From JAZDMK01 sp043800975 (lineage in GTDB: Bacteria; Bacteroidota; Bacteroidia; Bacteroidales; JAHJDW01): a DNA stretch of 38,164 nt. The stretch lies in the NCBI GenBank assembly GCA_043800975.1, contig JAZDMK010000134.1, forward strand, positions 1-38,164. The letters run 5' to 3'. The notes under the pieces are model-generated. The model was not told where the DNA came from. It searched no databases and worked only from the letters and a program-made list of their open reading frames with translations. Positions 1 to 7,876 of this stretch are shown here, in pieces; position 1 is the first letter of the stretch; every line of letters starts with the position of its first letter. The translations under genes and the position numbers were made by a program.

Positions 1-2367
1 TTAAATACTTATTCTTATGCGCTGATCAGCAAAAGAAACAAACACATTGACGAGATCAATTATCCGCTATACGGCGCAAACAAAGAGGTACGTTATCATG
101 CGAATGAAATGAAAATTTTTCTGAAAGAAGAAAAAAGCGGAATAAAACTCACCTACACTTTTATTGCCTGCAACGAGGGCGTGGCTTTTCGCTGCAACAT
201 TGAAACACCTGCTTCTACTGACAGTTTGTGTATTCTAAAGGAACTCACCTCCTATACTTTCAATAAAGATTATACTGCCTGGGGCATTCCTGATAAAGAC
301 TGGTATTATGAAGATCTGTATACTCCTCAAAAGCTCTCTTCGCTCGACAACGCCGCTTTCCCGCTCACATTGTCAGGTTCCGATGGCAGCCTTATTTTTT
401 TGCATGAAGCTGCACTGATCAATTATCCGGATATGGCCGCGAAAAAAAACAGCACAAACAAATTACAGCTTGATTGCAGTCTGGCTCCTTGGGCTGACGG
501 AGATGCCGTAAAGGGAAAAGGAACGATACGAACTCCCTGGCGCGTCATTATGACTGCCGATAATCCGGCACCTATTGTCGAATCCAATATTTTGTACAAT
601 CTCAATGAACCCTGCAAATGGAAAGACGTATCATGGATTAAACCCATGCGCTTCACAGGTATTTTCTGGGGTATGCATATTGGTCAATGGACCTGGCACG
701 AAGGCGTGAAACATGGCGCCAATACAGCACGTGCAAAACAATACATCGACTTTGCAGCTGCCCATAACATTGACGGACTTTTGATGGAAGGCTGGAACAA
801 AGGATGGGAAACCTGGATGAGCGACAGACTGAGTATACAGAATTATACACAATCGTGTGATGATCTTGACATGAAAGAAGTCGCTCGTTATGCAAAAGAA
901 AAAGGTGTGACGATCGTCGGGCATCATGAAACAGGCGCCAATATTCCGTTGTATGAATCTCAAATGAGTGACGCATTTCGTTATTATCAGAAGCTGGGCG
1001 TTCAGGCAGTGAAGACAGGTTATGCAGGAACCATGAGCCCAAGCGGCTTGCATCGCCATGGACAGCAAATGGTCAATCATTACCAGCGGGTTATCGACAC
1101 AGCTTACAAATACAAATGCATGATCAATTCGCACGAACCCATTATGCCTACAGGCCTTAGCCGCACCTATCCCAACTGGGTGAACTGGGAAGCTGTACGC
1201 GGAAATGAATGGTGCAACCTGCAACCCTGGCCTCCTTCGCATCCTGCCACACTTCCCTACACACGTGCGCTTGCAGGACCTTTTGATTTTACGCAGGGCA
1301 TCATGAACGTAAAATATGATTCGCTGAACCCGCACAAACGTGTGAACACAACCACATCCAATCAGATTGCATTTTATGTTGTATTCTATAGTCCGATGGT
1401 CATGCTGGCCGATCAGATCGAAAATTACGATAACACTGCTGTGCTGGATTATCTCACGCATATTCCGCTTATATGGGACGAAAGCAAATTTATTCAGGGT
1501 CGCATTGGAGAATACTTTGTGATGGCGAGGCGCAGCGGAAATGAGTGGTACATGTCGGGGCTAACCAATGAAAAAAACAAAACATTGCGCATACCTCTAA
1601 ATTTTCTTGAAGAAGAAACAAATTATTCTGCATTCATTATCAGCGATGGCGAAAAAACTGATTGGAGCAATGCCCCGCAGGAACTGGAATGCAACAATTA
1701 TCTTTCAACAAAAAACGACACACTCATTGTGAGTATGGCAAAATGTGGTGGTTTCAGCATTCGTTTCATGCCAATATCAAAAAACACTTCCTATCGTGCA
1801 GCACCCCTATCTGAATTCAACGAAAAATGGAAAGAGCGTGAAACCTTCTACAGCAAAGCGCCTGACTATGGTGCACGCACACATATTACACACAAGGCAC
1901 TTGGTTGTAAAGTAAGTTATTCAAACAACTACAGTCCGAATTACACAGCCGGCGGCGACTCTGCTCTAACAGACGGAATCACAGGCAGCACCTTATACCT
2001 TGACGGGTGCTGGCAGGGAATACAGGGTGATGATTTTATTACGACGATTGATCTTGGAAAAGAAACGGAAATTTCCTTTGCTGGCGCCCGTTTTCTGCAA
2101 TATGTGAAAGACTGGATTTTTTTACCAAAAGAAGTTGTCATTGAAATTTCTGCAGACGGAAAAAATTTCATTTCCAAAGGCGACATCACGTATCAGACGA
2201 TTGACAATGATTTGCGCGCATTGCCGAAAGAATTTTCTGTCTCATTTGAAAGTTGCAAAGCGAGATATGTAAGAATCACGGCACGCAGCATTGGTGCAAA
2301 TCCCGCCTGGCATTCTTCACCCGGCGAAAAGCCCTGGATCTTTTGTGATGAAGTGATCGTGAAATAG
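1..2367 (+). CDS. GH97 family alpha-glycosidase with C-terminal F5/8-type C domain, 5' truncated by window edge
   Basis: The frame is open from base 1 with no stop, so the gene begins left of the window; the ATG at 109 is internal. The visible 788 residues hold the end of the GH97 N-terminal beta-sandwich, a catalytic barrel (about nt 610-1500) and a C-terminal discoidin/F5-F8 type C-like domain (about nt 1880-2364), a likely carbohydrate-binding module. In the barrel, VKTGY lies at nt 1009-1023, HEP at 1132-1140 and GNEW at 1201-1212. In this family retaining members carry an Asp nucleophile on the strand where SusB-type inverting enzymes read VKTGY, so I infer an inverting, alpha-glucosidase-like enzyme. 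The substrate is not readable from sequence. The signal peptide would be outside the window. No SusC/SusD pair is visible beside it. Confidence 0.9.
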   Translation, partial: LNTYSYALISKRNKHIDEINYPLYGANKEVRYHANEMKIFLKEEKSGIKLTYTFIACNEGVAFRCNIETPASTDSLCILKELTSYTFNKDYTAWGIPDKDWYYEDLYTPQKLSSLDNAAFPLTLSGSDGSLIFLHEAALINYPDMAAKKNSTNKLQLDCSLAPWADGDAVKGKGTIRTPWRVIMTADNPAPIVESNILYNLNEPCKWKDVSWIKPMRFTGIFWGMHIGQWTWHEGVKHGANTARAKQYIDFAAAHNIDGLLMEGWNKGWETWMSDRLSIQNYTQSCDDLDMKEVARYAKEKGVTIVGHHETGANIPLYESQMSDAFRYYQKLGVQAVKTGYAGTMSPSGLHRHGQQMVNHYQRVIDTAYKYKCMINSHEPIMPTGLSRTYPNWVNWEAVRGNEWCNLQPWPPSHPATLPYTRALAGPFDFTQGIMNVKYDSLNPHKRVNTTTSNQIAFYVVFYSPMVMLADQIENYDNTAVLDYLTHIPLIWDESKFIQGRIGEYFVMARRSGNEWYMSGLTNEKNKTLRIPLNFLEEETNYSAFIISDGEKTDWSNAPQELECNNYLSTKNDTLIVSMAKCGGFSIRFMPISKNTSYRAAPLSEFNEKWKERETFYSKAPDYGARTHITHKALGCKVSYSNNYSPNYTAGGDSALTDGITGSTLYLDGCWQGIQGDDFITTIDLGKETEISFAGARFLQYVKDWIFLPKEVVIEISADGKNFISKGDITYQTIDNDLRALPKEFSVSFESCKARYVRITARSIGANPAWHSSPGEKPWIFCDEVIVK

Positions 2368-2394
2368 TTCAATTTCACTTTCCTTCATTTTTCT

Positions 2395-2402
2395 TACCTT
2401 TG
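2395..2402 (+). promoter_or_regulatory. Bacteroidota -7 box for hldD
   Basis: TACCTTTG fits the TAnnTTTG -7 consensus and lies 19 nt before the hldD ATG, just after the GH97 stop. No clear TTTG -33 box is seen (TTTC at 2373-2376 is the nearest). hldD therefore probably has its own start of transcription. Confidence 0.5.
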
Positions 2403-2421
2403 CATTTCAAAACCTTCAATC

Positions 2422-3387
2422 ATGATTGTCATCACAGGCGCGGCGGGATTTATTGGAAGTTGTCTGGCTGCAAAGCTAAACAACAAAGGCATCAAAGATC
2501 TGGTGCTGGTGGATGATTTTACCTGTGCTGAAAAAAGCCGCAACACCGCATTTAAAACATTCCGTCATCAGATCGAACGCAGTGTATTCGTTGAATGGCT
2601 ACGAACCAATCACAAGGATGTTGAATTTGTTTTTCACATTGGTGCGCGGACAGATACGACTGAGTTCCGCAAAGAAATTTTTGATGAACTGAATGTGAAT
2701 TACTCAAAAGCTGTATGGTATGCCTGTACTGAATTTTCAATTCCCTTGGTTTATGCCTCATCAGCCGCCACATACGGAATGGGCGAACATGGTTACAGCG
2801 ACAGTCATGATATTGTCGACCGCCTTCGCCCGCTGAATCCTTATGGAGAATCGAAAAATGAATTCGACAAATGGGTTTTGCGTCAGGCCGTCACGCCACC
2901 CTTCTGGGCCGGATTAAAGTTTTTCAATGTTTACGGACCGAATGAATATCACAAAGGCCGCATGGCTTCCGTTATTTTTCATACATGGAAACAAATCGGT
3001 GAAAACGGAAGAATGTGTTTGTTTCGCTCACACAATCCGGAATACGGTGATGGCAAGCAACTGCGCGATTTTGTGTATGTAAAAGATGTGGCTGACATTT
3101 GTTTTTATCTGTATCAATACCGCATGCATTCAGGTTTGTATAATATCGGAACCGGCAAGGCAAGAACTTTTCTTGATCTGGCGAATGCAACATTCCGTTC
3201 ACTGGGAAAAGCACCCGTTATTGAATTTATTGATACTCCGGCCGACATCCGCGATAAATACCAATACTTCACCGAAGCGGATATTCATAAACTCCGTAGC
3301 ATCGGGTACAATGTGCCATTTTATTCGTTAGAGGACGGGATTGAAGATTATGTTCAGGGTTACCTGATGGGGAAAAGCTACTATTGA
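2422..3387 (+). CDS. hldD: ADP-L-glycero-D-manno-heptose 6-epimerase
   Basis: Short-chain-dehydrogenase-type epimerase that converts ADP-D-glycero- to ADP-L-glycero-beta-D-manno-heptose, the last step of heptose supply for the LPS inner core. The 321 residues match the family size (310 in E. coli). Visible are the N-terminal nucleotide-binding loop GAAGFIG (residues 6-12), the SS pair near 113, the catalytic YxxxK (Y141, K145), and the family block FNVYGPNEYHKGRMASV followed by RDFVYVKDVAD. The other heptose genes (gmhA, hldE) are not in the window. It is followed after 15 nt by a cell-wall peptidase gene, so the two are probably co-transcribed. Confidence 0.93.
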   Translation: MIVITGAAGFIGSCLAAKLNNKGIKDLVLVDDFTCAEKSRNTAFKTFRHQIERSVFVEWLRTNHKDVEFVFHIGARTDTTEFRKEIFDELNVNYSKAVWYACTEFSIPLVYASSAATYGMGEHGYSDSHDIVDRLRPLNPYGESKNEFDKWVLRQAVTPPFWAGLKFFNVYGPNEYHKGRMASVIFHTWKQIGENGRMCLFRSHNPEYGDGKQLRDFVYVKDVADICFYLYQYRMHSGLYNIGTGKARTFLDLANATFRSLGKAPVIEFIDTPADIRDKYQYFTEADIHKLRSIGYNVPFYSLEDGIEDYVQGYLMGKSYY

Positions 3388-3402
3388 TGTTGGATTTTTG
3401 AT

Positions 3403-4329
3403 TTGAAACTATTTGTCAGATATATAATCTTTCTGTTACTTGCGTTGACTTTCTCTTCGTCAGTAATAGCACAGGCTCCGGCTACACATAAGGTTAAGTC
3501 AGGTGAGACTTTGTTTGCGATCGCCAAAAAGTATAAATGTACGGTTGCCGATTTAAAACGGTGGAACAATCTCACATCCGACAATCTGCAAATCGGGAAA
3601 GTACTGAAACTGCAAGGTGGCGGCGTCAGAACAAATGCTGATCCTAATTTAAATACTTCAAAAAATAAAAATGATAAATACCATATTGTCAAATCGGGTG
3701 AAACATTAAGTGGGATTTCGAAAAAATATGGATGCACAGTTACAGATATTAAAATGTGGAACGGCCTGAAAACAGACTGTATTCAGATTGGGAAAAAACT
3801 AATTGTTGCACATTATGTGCAGCCCGTTTTTGATCCAAACAAACAGATTTACTTTGTTGACACAACATTCACACGTCGTGATACAATAAAAAAAGTAAAT
3901 ACCGATACATTCAAATTTACCCAACCCAGTGCTAAGCTTTTAAACAAACTGGACAGCCTTGTTGCCTTCGCAAAAGAATTTATCGGTTTGCGCTATAAAT
4001 GGGGCGGCACAACACCGGCAGGCTTCGACTGTGCGGGCTTTGTGATGTATGTATTCAGACATTTCAATTACAATATGCCACGTGTTCCCGGCTCACAGAT
4101 GGTTTTGGGTGTTGATGTTCCCATGAGCGAAGCCCGAAAGGGAGATGTCATATTTTTTAAAGGAAGCCGCACGCGCGTTAAAAAGCCAGGTCACGTAGGA
4201 ATTGTTGTATCAGAGCAAGGGCAGCCACTTGAATTTATTCATTCCTCCTCACGCGGTCTTCGCACTGATTATTTTGATAAAATGAAATACTATCAGGTTC
4301 GGTATTTATGTATCCGCCGAGTATTATAA
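3403..4329 (+). CDS. Secreted LysM-LysM-NlpC/P60 peptidoglycan endopeptidase
   Basis: Predicted periplasmic cell-wall hydrolase of 308 residues. It has a signal peptide (about 1-24, ending VIAQ), two LysM peptidoglycan-binding repeats (about 28-71 and 93-137) and a C-terminal NlpC/P60 cysteine peptidase domain (about 185-308) that would cut D-iGlu-DAP type bonds. The catalytic triad is visible as Cys210 (FDCAGF), His264 (PGHVG) and His280 (FIHSS). The usual DCSGF reads DCAGF here, with the nucleophile intact. The start is TTG: the nearby ATG at 3387 overlaps the hldD stop but is out of frame and closes at once, and TTG gives a clean signal peptide. It is convergent with the sugar-transferase gene, 25 bp away. 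Confidence 0.87.
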   Translation: MKLFVRYIIFLLLALTFSSSVIAQAPATHKVKSGETLFAIAKKYKCTVADLKRWNNLTSDNLQIGKVLKLQGGGVRTNADPNLNTSKNKNDKYHIVKSGETLSGISKKYGCTVTDIKMWNGLKTDCIQIGKKLIVAHYVQPVFDPNKQIYFVDTTFTRRDTIKKVNTDTFKFTQPSAKLLNKLDSLVAFAKEFIGLRYKWGGTTPAGFDCAGFVMYVFRHFNYNMPRVPGSQMVLGVDVPMSEARKGDVIFFKGSRTRVKKPGHVGIVVSEQGQPLEFIHSSSRGLRTDYFDKMKYYQVRYLCIRRVL

Positions 4330-4354
4330 CAGGCTTTCTCCAGAATAAAATGAA

Positions 4355-5764
4355 TTACTTTCCTCTTCCCTGTACCACGATCAGCGCGGTATAGATCAAA
4401 ATTTTAAAATCAACTGCGAGAGACATATTTTCGATATAGAGCAAATCGTATTTTAATCGTTGAATCATCTGCTCTACATTTTCGGCATAACCAAATTTTA
4501 CCTGACCCCAGGATGTTATACCGGGCTTTACTTTCAACAAAAAGCGATAATGAGGAGCAACCTGCACAATCTGATTAATAAAAAACTGACGTTCGGGACG
4601 TGGCCCTACAAGCGACATATCGCCTTTCAACACATTGTAGAATTGCGGGATTTCATCCAGACGCACTTTACGCATGAACCGCCCCCAGCGAGTTATACGC
4701 GGATCGTTTTTACTTGACAACTGAGGTCCGGATTTCTCAGCATCCACATACATGGAGCGAAATTTATGCATAAGGAAAGGTTTCCCGTGCAAGCCAATGC
4801 GTTCGTGTGAATAAAATATGGGGCCTCGGGAAGAAAGTTTGACCCAGAATGAAGTAAATAAATAGGCTGGTGACAAAACAATAATTGCAAAAACGGATGC
4901 AACGATGTCAATCAATCTTTTCACTGATTGTTGCCACGCAGGCATCAACTCGCGACTAATCTCAATGAGCGGCGTACCGAATATCGAGGACATCTTTACA
5001 GAACCCAAAAGAATATCGCGTACATCAGGTGTTACTTTTACAACAACATCTCTTTCTTCGATCCCTGTTAAAATTTCATACAGATTATTATGCTCATTAC
5101 TTTCGAGTGCAATAATTACTTCGTGCACATTTTTATCTTTAATTATTTCCGGCAGGGAAGCATAATCACCAAGGCATGGAATCAGCTTTGCTATTTCGTG
5201 ACCATTCGTGGAATGAACATTAACATATCCAATAAACTTATTTCCTGAAGACAACTCCTGCCCTTCCATTTCAGTAAAAACATCAACTGCTTTTTTTCCA
5301 CTACCCACCATGATCGTATTAAAACCAATGCGGCGCGAATGAATTTTTCGAGCTGTTGTTGAAGTGATGGCAAGGCGAAAAGAATAGGTGAGAACAAAGT
5401 GAATAATAAACAAATACAACAATGATTGGTAATAGGTCTTGTAAGAAATAACATAGTCGTCCAGCAGAAATACAAAGAAGATAACGATAACACCAACGAT
5501 GGTTGAAATAAATGTTTGTCCTAATTCCCCAATACGCGACTTACGGAATACATTACGATATGAACCAACAAGACTGTAGAGGAATATCCAGAACAAAGGA
5601 ATAAAAATGATAGCCAGATAGAAATTGTCATCTGATAATTGGCTCCAGACGTCATGCTGATGCTCAATAAAATGTTTTCTTACGACAAAAAAAACAGTCC
5701 ACGACAAAGCAGCTGTGAATAAATCAGCAGCGAGATAGACCAGTTTTTTTAATCGTTTATTCAA
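4355..5764 (-). CDS. Undecaprenyl-phosphate glycosyl-1-phosphate transferase (WcaJ/WbaP type)
   Basis: Polyprenyl-phosphate sugar phosphotransferase that starts exopolysaccharide or O-antigen repeat assembly by moving a sugar-1-phosphate to undecaprenyl phosphate at the inner membrane. The 469 residues show four N-terminal transmembrane helices (about 8-28, 48-67, 82-103, 113-131), a Rossmann-like CoA_binding_3 middle domain, a fifth hydrophobic segment (about 285-308) and the Bac_transf catalytic domain with the Asp-Glu dyad D370-E371 (LDEIPQF), GDMSLVGPRPE and KPGITSWGQV. The start is TTG, only 2 nt after the stop of the upstream lipoprotein gene; the frame closes soon upstream, so this start is forced and implies translational coupling. 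The sugar specificity cannot be read. Confidence 0.9.
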   Translation of the reverse strand: MNKRLKKLVYLAADLFTAALSWTVFFVVRKHFIEHQHDVWSQLSDDNFYLAIIFIPLFWIFLYSLVGSYRNVFRKSRIGELGQTFISTIVGVIVIFFVFLLDDYVISYKTYYQSLLYLFIIHFVLTYSFRLAITSTTARKIHSRRIGFNTIMVGSGKKAVDVFTEMEGQELSSGNKFIGYVNVHSTNGHEIAKLIPCLGDYASLPEIIKDKNVHEVIIALESNEHNNLYEILTGIEERDVVVKVTPDVRDILLGSVKMSSIFGTPLIEISRELMPAWQQSVKRLIDIVASVFAIIVLSPAYLFTSFWVKLSSRGPIFYSHERIGLHGKPFLMHKFRSMYVDAEKSGPQLSSKNDPRITRWGRFMRKVRLDEIPQFYNVLKGDMSLVGPRPERQFFINQIVQVAPHYRFLLKVKPGITSWGQVKFGYAENVEQMIQRLKYDLLYIENMSLAVDFKILIYTALIVVQGRGK

Positions 5765-5766
5765 AG

Positions 5767-6630
5767 TTAGTGAACGATTTTAATATTGTCAAAATACATA
5801 ATTGCGTTGCTTTGCGCAGTAGGTTTAACTGCTCTAATATAAAGTTTAAAGCCACTGGCAGTAGTTGCTTCCGTAAGGGTTGTGGTCAAATTGATATACA
5901 TTTTCTTCCAACCGGAATCGCGATAAAGGATTGTCACAAGATCTTTACTAACTACAGAAGAAGTGTAATCAATCAAAATGCCTAACGTAAAATCTATTGA
6001 GGTTGAATAATCTATTTCAACAAAAACGGGCTCTCCTGTTGTGGGCAGGTTGTAATTACTACTGTTATATACTTCAAAATTTGGATGAGTATCATCAAGA
6101 TAAACAGCACCATATTTTTTTTCATTAATTAAAGAATCTGTAGAAGGGACGACCACAATAGACGTATCGCTCAGCGATCCGGAAGAGAATAACACTCCGG
6201 CACTTTCAAAGTTTTCAAGAAGAGGGAAAGTAGCTGAAGAGGTATATTTCAACTGAGGAGTGATCTCAACGATTTCTCCCGGCACCAGATCCGTGCTCAC
6301 TTCGTATGGTTCGTAAAAGGGGTAATAAGCTCTGTATCCTGCCATGCCACCTAATTTAATACCTCCACGTATGGTCACTTTGTGGTTCCCATCAGAAAGT
6401 ACCGGAATTGTAGCGGGCAATTCAAATACGCCAATTAACTTGTCATCAACATAAACCCATGCATCCACAATTGCAGAGGTATTGGGCCCTTCAGTAATCG
6501 GAATGGTTGTCAGGCTGATTTTATTAATACGAATGTAAGACGGTGTTTTTTCCGGAGGATCAAACACGCTACAGGCTGATAACAAAAGAAAAAAAACAAT
6601 TGGCAGAACGAGATAAATATTTTTTCTCAT
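5767..6630 (-). CDS. Uncharacterised lipoprotein of an envelope-polysaccharide unit
   Basis: A 287-residue protein with a lipoprotein signal peptide and lipobox LSAC (Cys20), so it is predicted to be lipid-anchored. The part after Cys20 looks like a small beta-rich domain (about 30-125, with VDDKLIGVFELP and GNHKVTIRGG), followed by a second beta-sandwich-like half ending in MYFDNIKIV, a pattern seen in carbohydrate-binding jelly rolls. I do not recognise a named family. It sits between a sugar-nucleotide dehydrogenase gene (20 nt upstream) and the sugar transferase (2 nt downstream) in one operon, which suggests a role linked to surface glycan. That link is inference from position only. Confidence 0.75.
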   Translation of the reverse strand: MRKNIYLVLPIVFFLLLSACSVFDPPEKTPSYIRINKISLTTIPITEGPNTSAIVDAWVYVDDKLIGVFELPATIPVLSDGNHKVTIRGGIKLGGMAGYRAYYPFYEPYEVSTDLVPGEIVEITPQLKYTSSATFPLLENFESAGVLFSSGSLSDTSIVVVPSTDSLINEKKYGAVYLDDTHPNFEVYNSSNYNLPTTGEPVFVEIDYSTSIDFTLGILIDYTSSVVSKDLVTILYRDSGWKKMYINLTTTLTEATTASGFKLYIRAVKPTAQSNAIMYFDNIKIVH

Positions 6631-6650
6631 GAGAGAATTATTTTGTGAAA

Positions 6651-7634
6651 TTACATTTGTACAGTAGCCGAATCAATTTTTTCCATGATACGGTATGCAA
6701 TTTCCAGTGCATTGAATCCGTCATGAATGGAAACGGGAGGAAGTGTATTATTTATTATTGACTGGGTAAATGCTTCCAGTTCCGTTTTAATTGCATTCAC
6801 AGGTTTTATTTCCGGCGACTCATAGTGAATTTGTTTTTTTGGCTTGTTGTTTCCGAAATCAATAATCATTGCCATGGGATCGGGCTCACCTTCTACTACA
6901 TTTAAGCGGAAAACTTTGGTATCCTTATTCAGAAAATCAACTGCAATGTATGCATCCCTTTGGAAGAAGCGCGCTTTGCGCATGTTCTTCACCGAAATTC
7001 TGCTTGCTGTTAAATTCGCTACGCATCCGTTATCAAATTCAATTCGGGCGTTAGCAATGTCAGGCATTTCACTCACAACAGCTACACCACTCGCACTGAT
7101 TTTACGAATACCTGATTTAACAACACTTAAAATAATATCAATGTCGTGAATCATAAGATCCAGCACAACAGGAACGTCAGTACCACGCGGATTAAACTGC
7201 GAAAGCCGGTGCGCTTCGATAAATAATGGATTGTTGCAATAGGGCTGAGCTGCAAGGAATGCTGGATTGAAGCGCTCAACATGTCCCACCTGAACTTTCA
7301 CATTGGCCTCTTCCGACAACTTAATGAGTTCTTGTGCTTCTGCAATTGTGTTGGTTAATGGCTTTTCAATAAAGATATGACGCGACTTGCGGATAGCCTG
7401 TGATGCACAATCAAAATGTGAAACTGTGGGTGTAACAATATCTATGATGTCTACTTCGTCGGTTAATTCTTCCACCGTGTCAAAGCGCTTAACACCCAGC
7501 TCCTGCTCCACCAGCTTGGCATTTTCGATATCAGGATCAAAAAAACCAACCATTTTCAGATCAGGAATTTCTTTTGCACAACGAATGTGAATCTTACCCA
7601 AATGACCCGCTCCTAAAACTCCAATTCTCAACAT
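6651..7634 (-). CDS. Gfo/Idh/MocA-family NAD(P)-dependent sugar-nucleotide dehydrogenase, GnnA-like
   Basis: Oxidoreductase of 327 residues. It has an N-terminal Rossmann domain (GVLGAGHLG, residues 5-13), the family EKP motif (E90-K91-P92, the lysine being catalytic) and a C-terminal alpha/beta domain. The segment VGHVERFNP followed by VVLDLMIHDIDIIL resembles UDP-GlcNAc 3-dehydrogenases such as GnnA, which serves 2,3-diamino-sugar lipid A. No partner aminotransferase (GnnB) is in the window, so the substrate stays open. The start at 7634 (ATG) is chosen because the upstream in-frame TTG at 7655 lies inside the promoter -7 box and cannot be in the mRNA. It heads an operon with the lipoprotein and sugar transferase. 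Confidence 0.85.
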   Translation of the reverse strand: MLRIGVLGAGHLGKIHIRCAKEIPDLKMVGFFDPDIENAKLVEQELGVKRFDTVEELTDEVDIIDIVTPTVSHFDCASQAIRKSRHIFIEKPLTNTIAEAQELIKLSEEANVKVQVGHVERFNPAFLAAQPYCNNPLFIEAHRLSQFNPRGTDVPVVLDLMIHDIDIILSVVKSGIRKISASGVAVVSEMPDIANARIEFDNGCVANLTASRISVKNMRKARFFQRDAYIAVDFLNKDTKVFRLNVVEGEPDPMAMIIDFGNNKPKKQIHYESPEIKPVNAIKTELEAFTQSIINNTLPPVSIHDGFNALEIAYRIMEKIDSATVQM

Positions 7635-7652
7635 AGCCAATCCTTTTTTTTG

Positions 7653-7683
7653 CAAAAGTATTTTTTTAACAGAAGATTAGCAA
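7653..7683 (-). promoter_or_regulatory. Promoter of the dehydrogenase-lipoprotein-sugar transferase operon
   Basis: On the minus strand TACTTTTG (7660-7653) fits TAnnTTTG, with TTG (7683-7681) 20 nt upstream as a -33 element. Transcription would start near 7646, about 12 nt before the ATG at 7634. An AGGA lies between them. Confidence 0.6.
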
Positions 7684-7827
7684 GCGATATCACGTTTTTT
7701 ATTTGTTAATACCGTTAAAAATCAAATAAAATGCAGAATTGTCAGCTATGAAAGTAACTTTATGTATTAAAGTTCGTCCCATGTTGTCATTTATCGGATT
7801 TTTCCAACCATTAAACGATAAAAGGTT

Positions 7828-7855
7828 TTTGGCTTAATGCAGCTACTTACCTTTG
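7828..7855 (+). promoter_or_regulatory. Promoter of the TonB receptor operon
   Basis: TACCTTTG at 7848-7855 fits the -7 consensus and TTTG at 7828-7831 is a possible -33 box with a 16-nt spacer, shorter than usual. The -7 box contains the in-frame TTG at 7853, which shows that translation must start at the ATG at 7877. Confidence 0.55.
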
Positions 7856-7876
7856 CCCAGTATTTTTAAAATCATT

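Noticed and set aside
631..1461. Long open frame on the minus strand inside the GH97 gene
   Set aside because: Antisense to clear catalytic-domain motifs; its translation is Cys/His-rich with no domain, as expected for a shadow frame.
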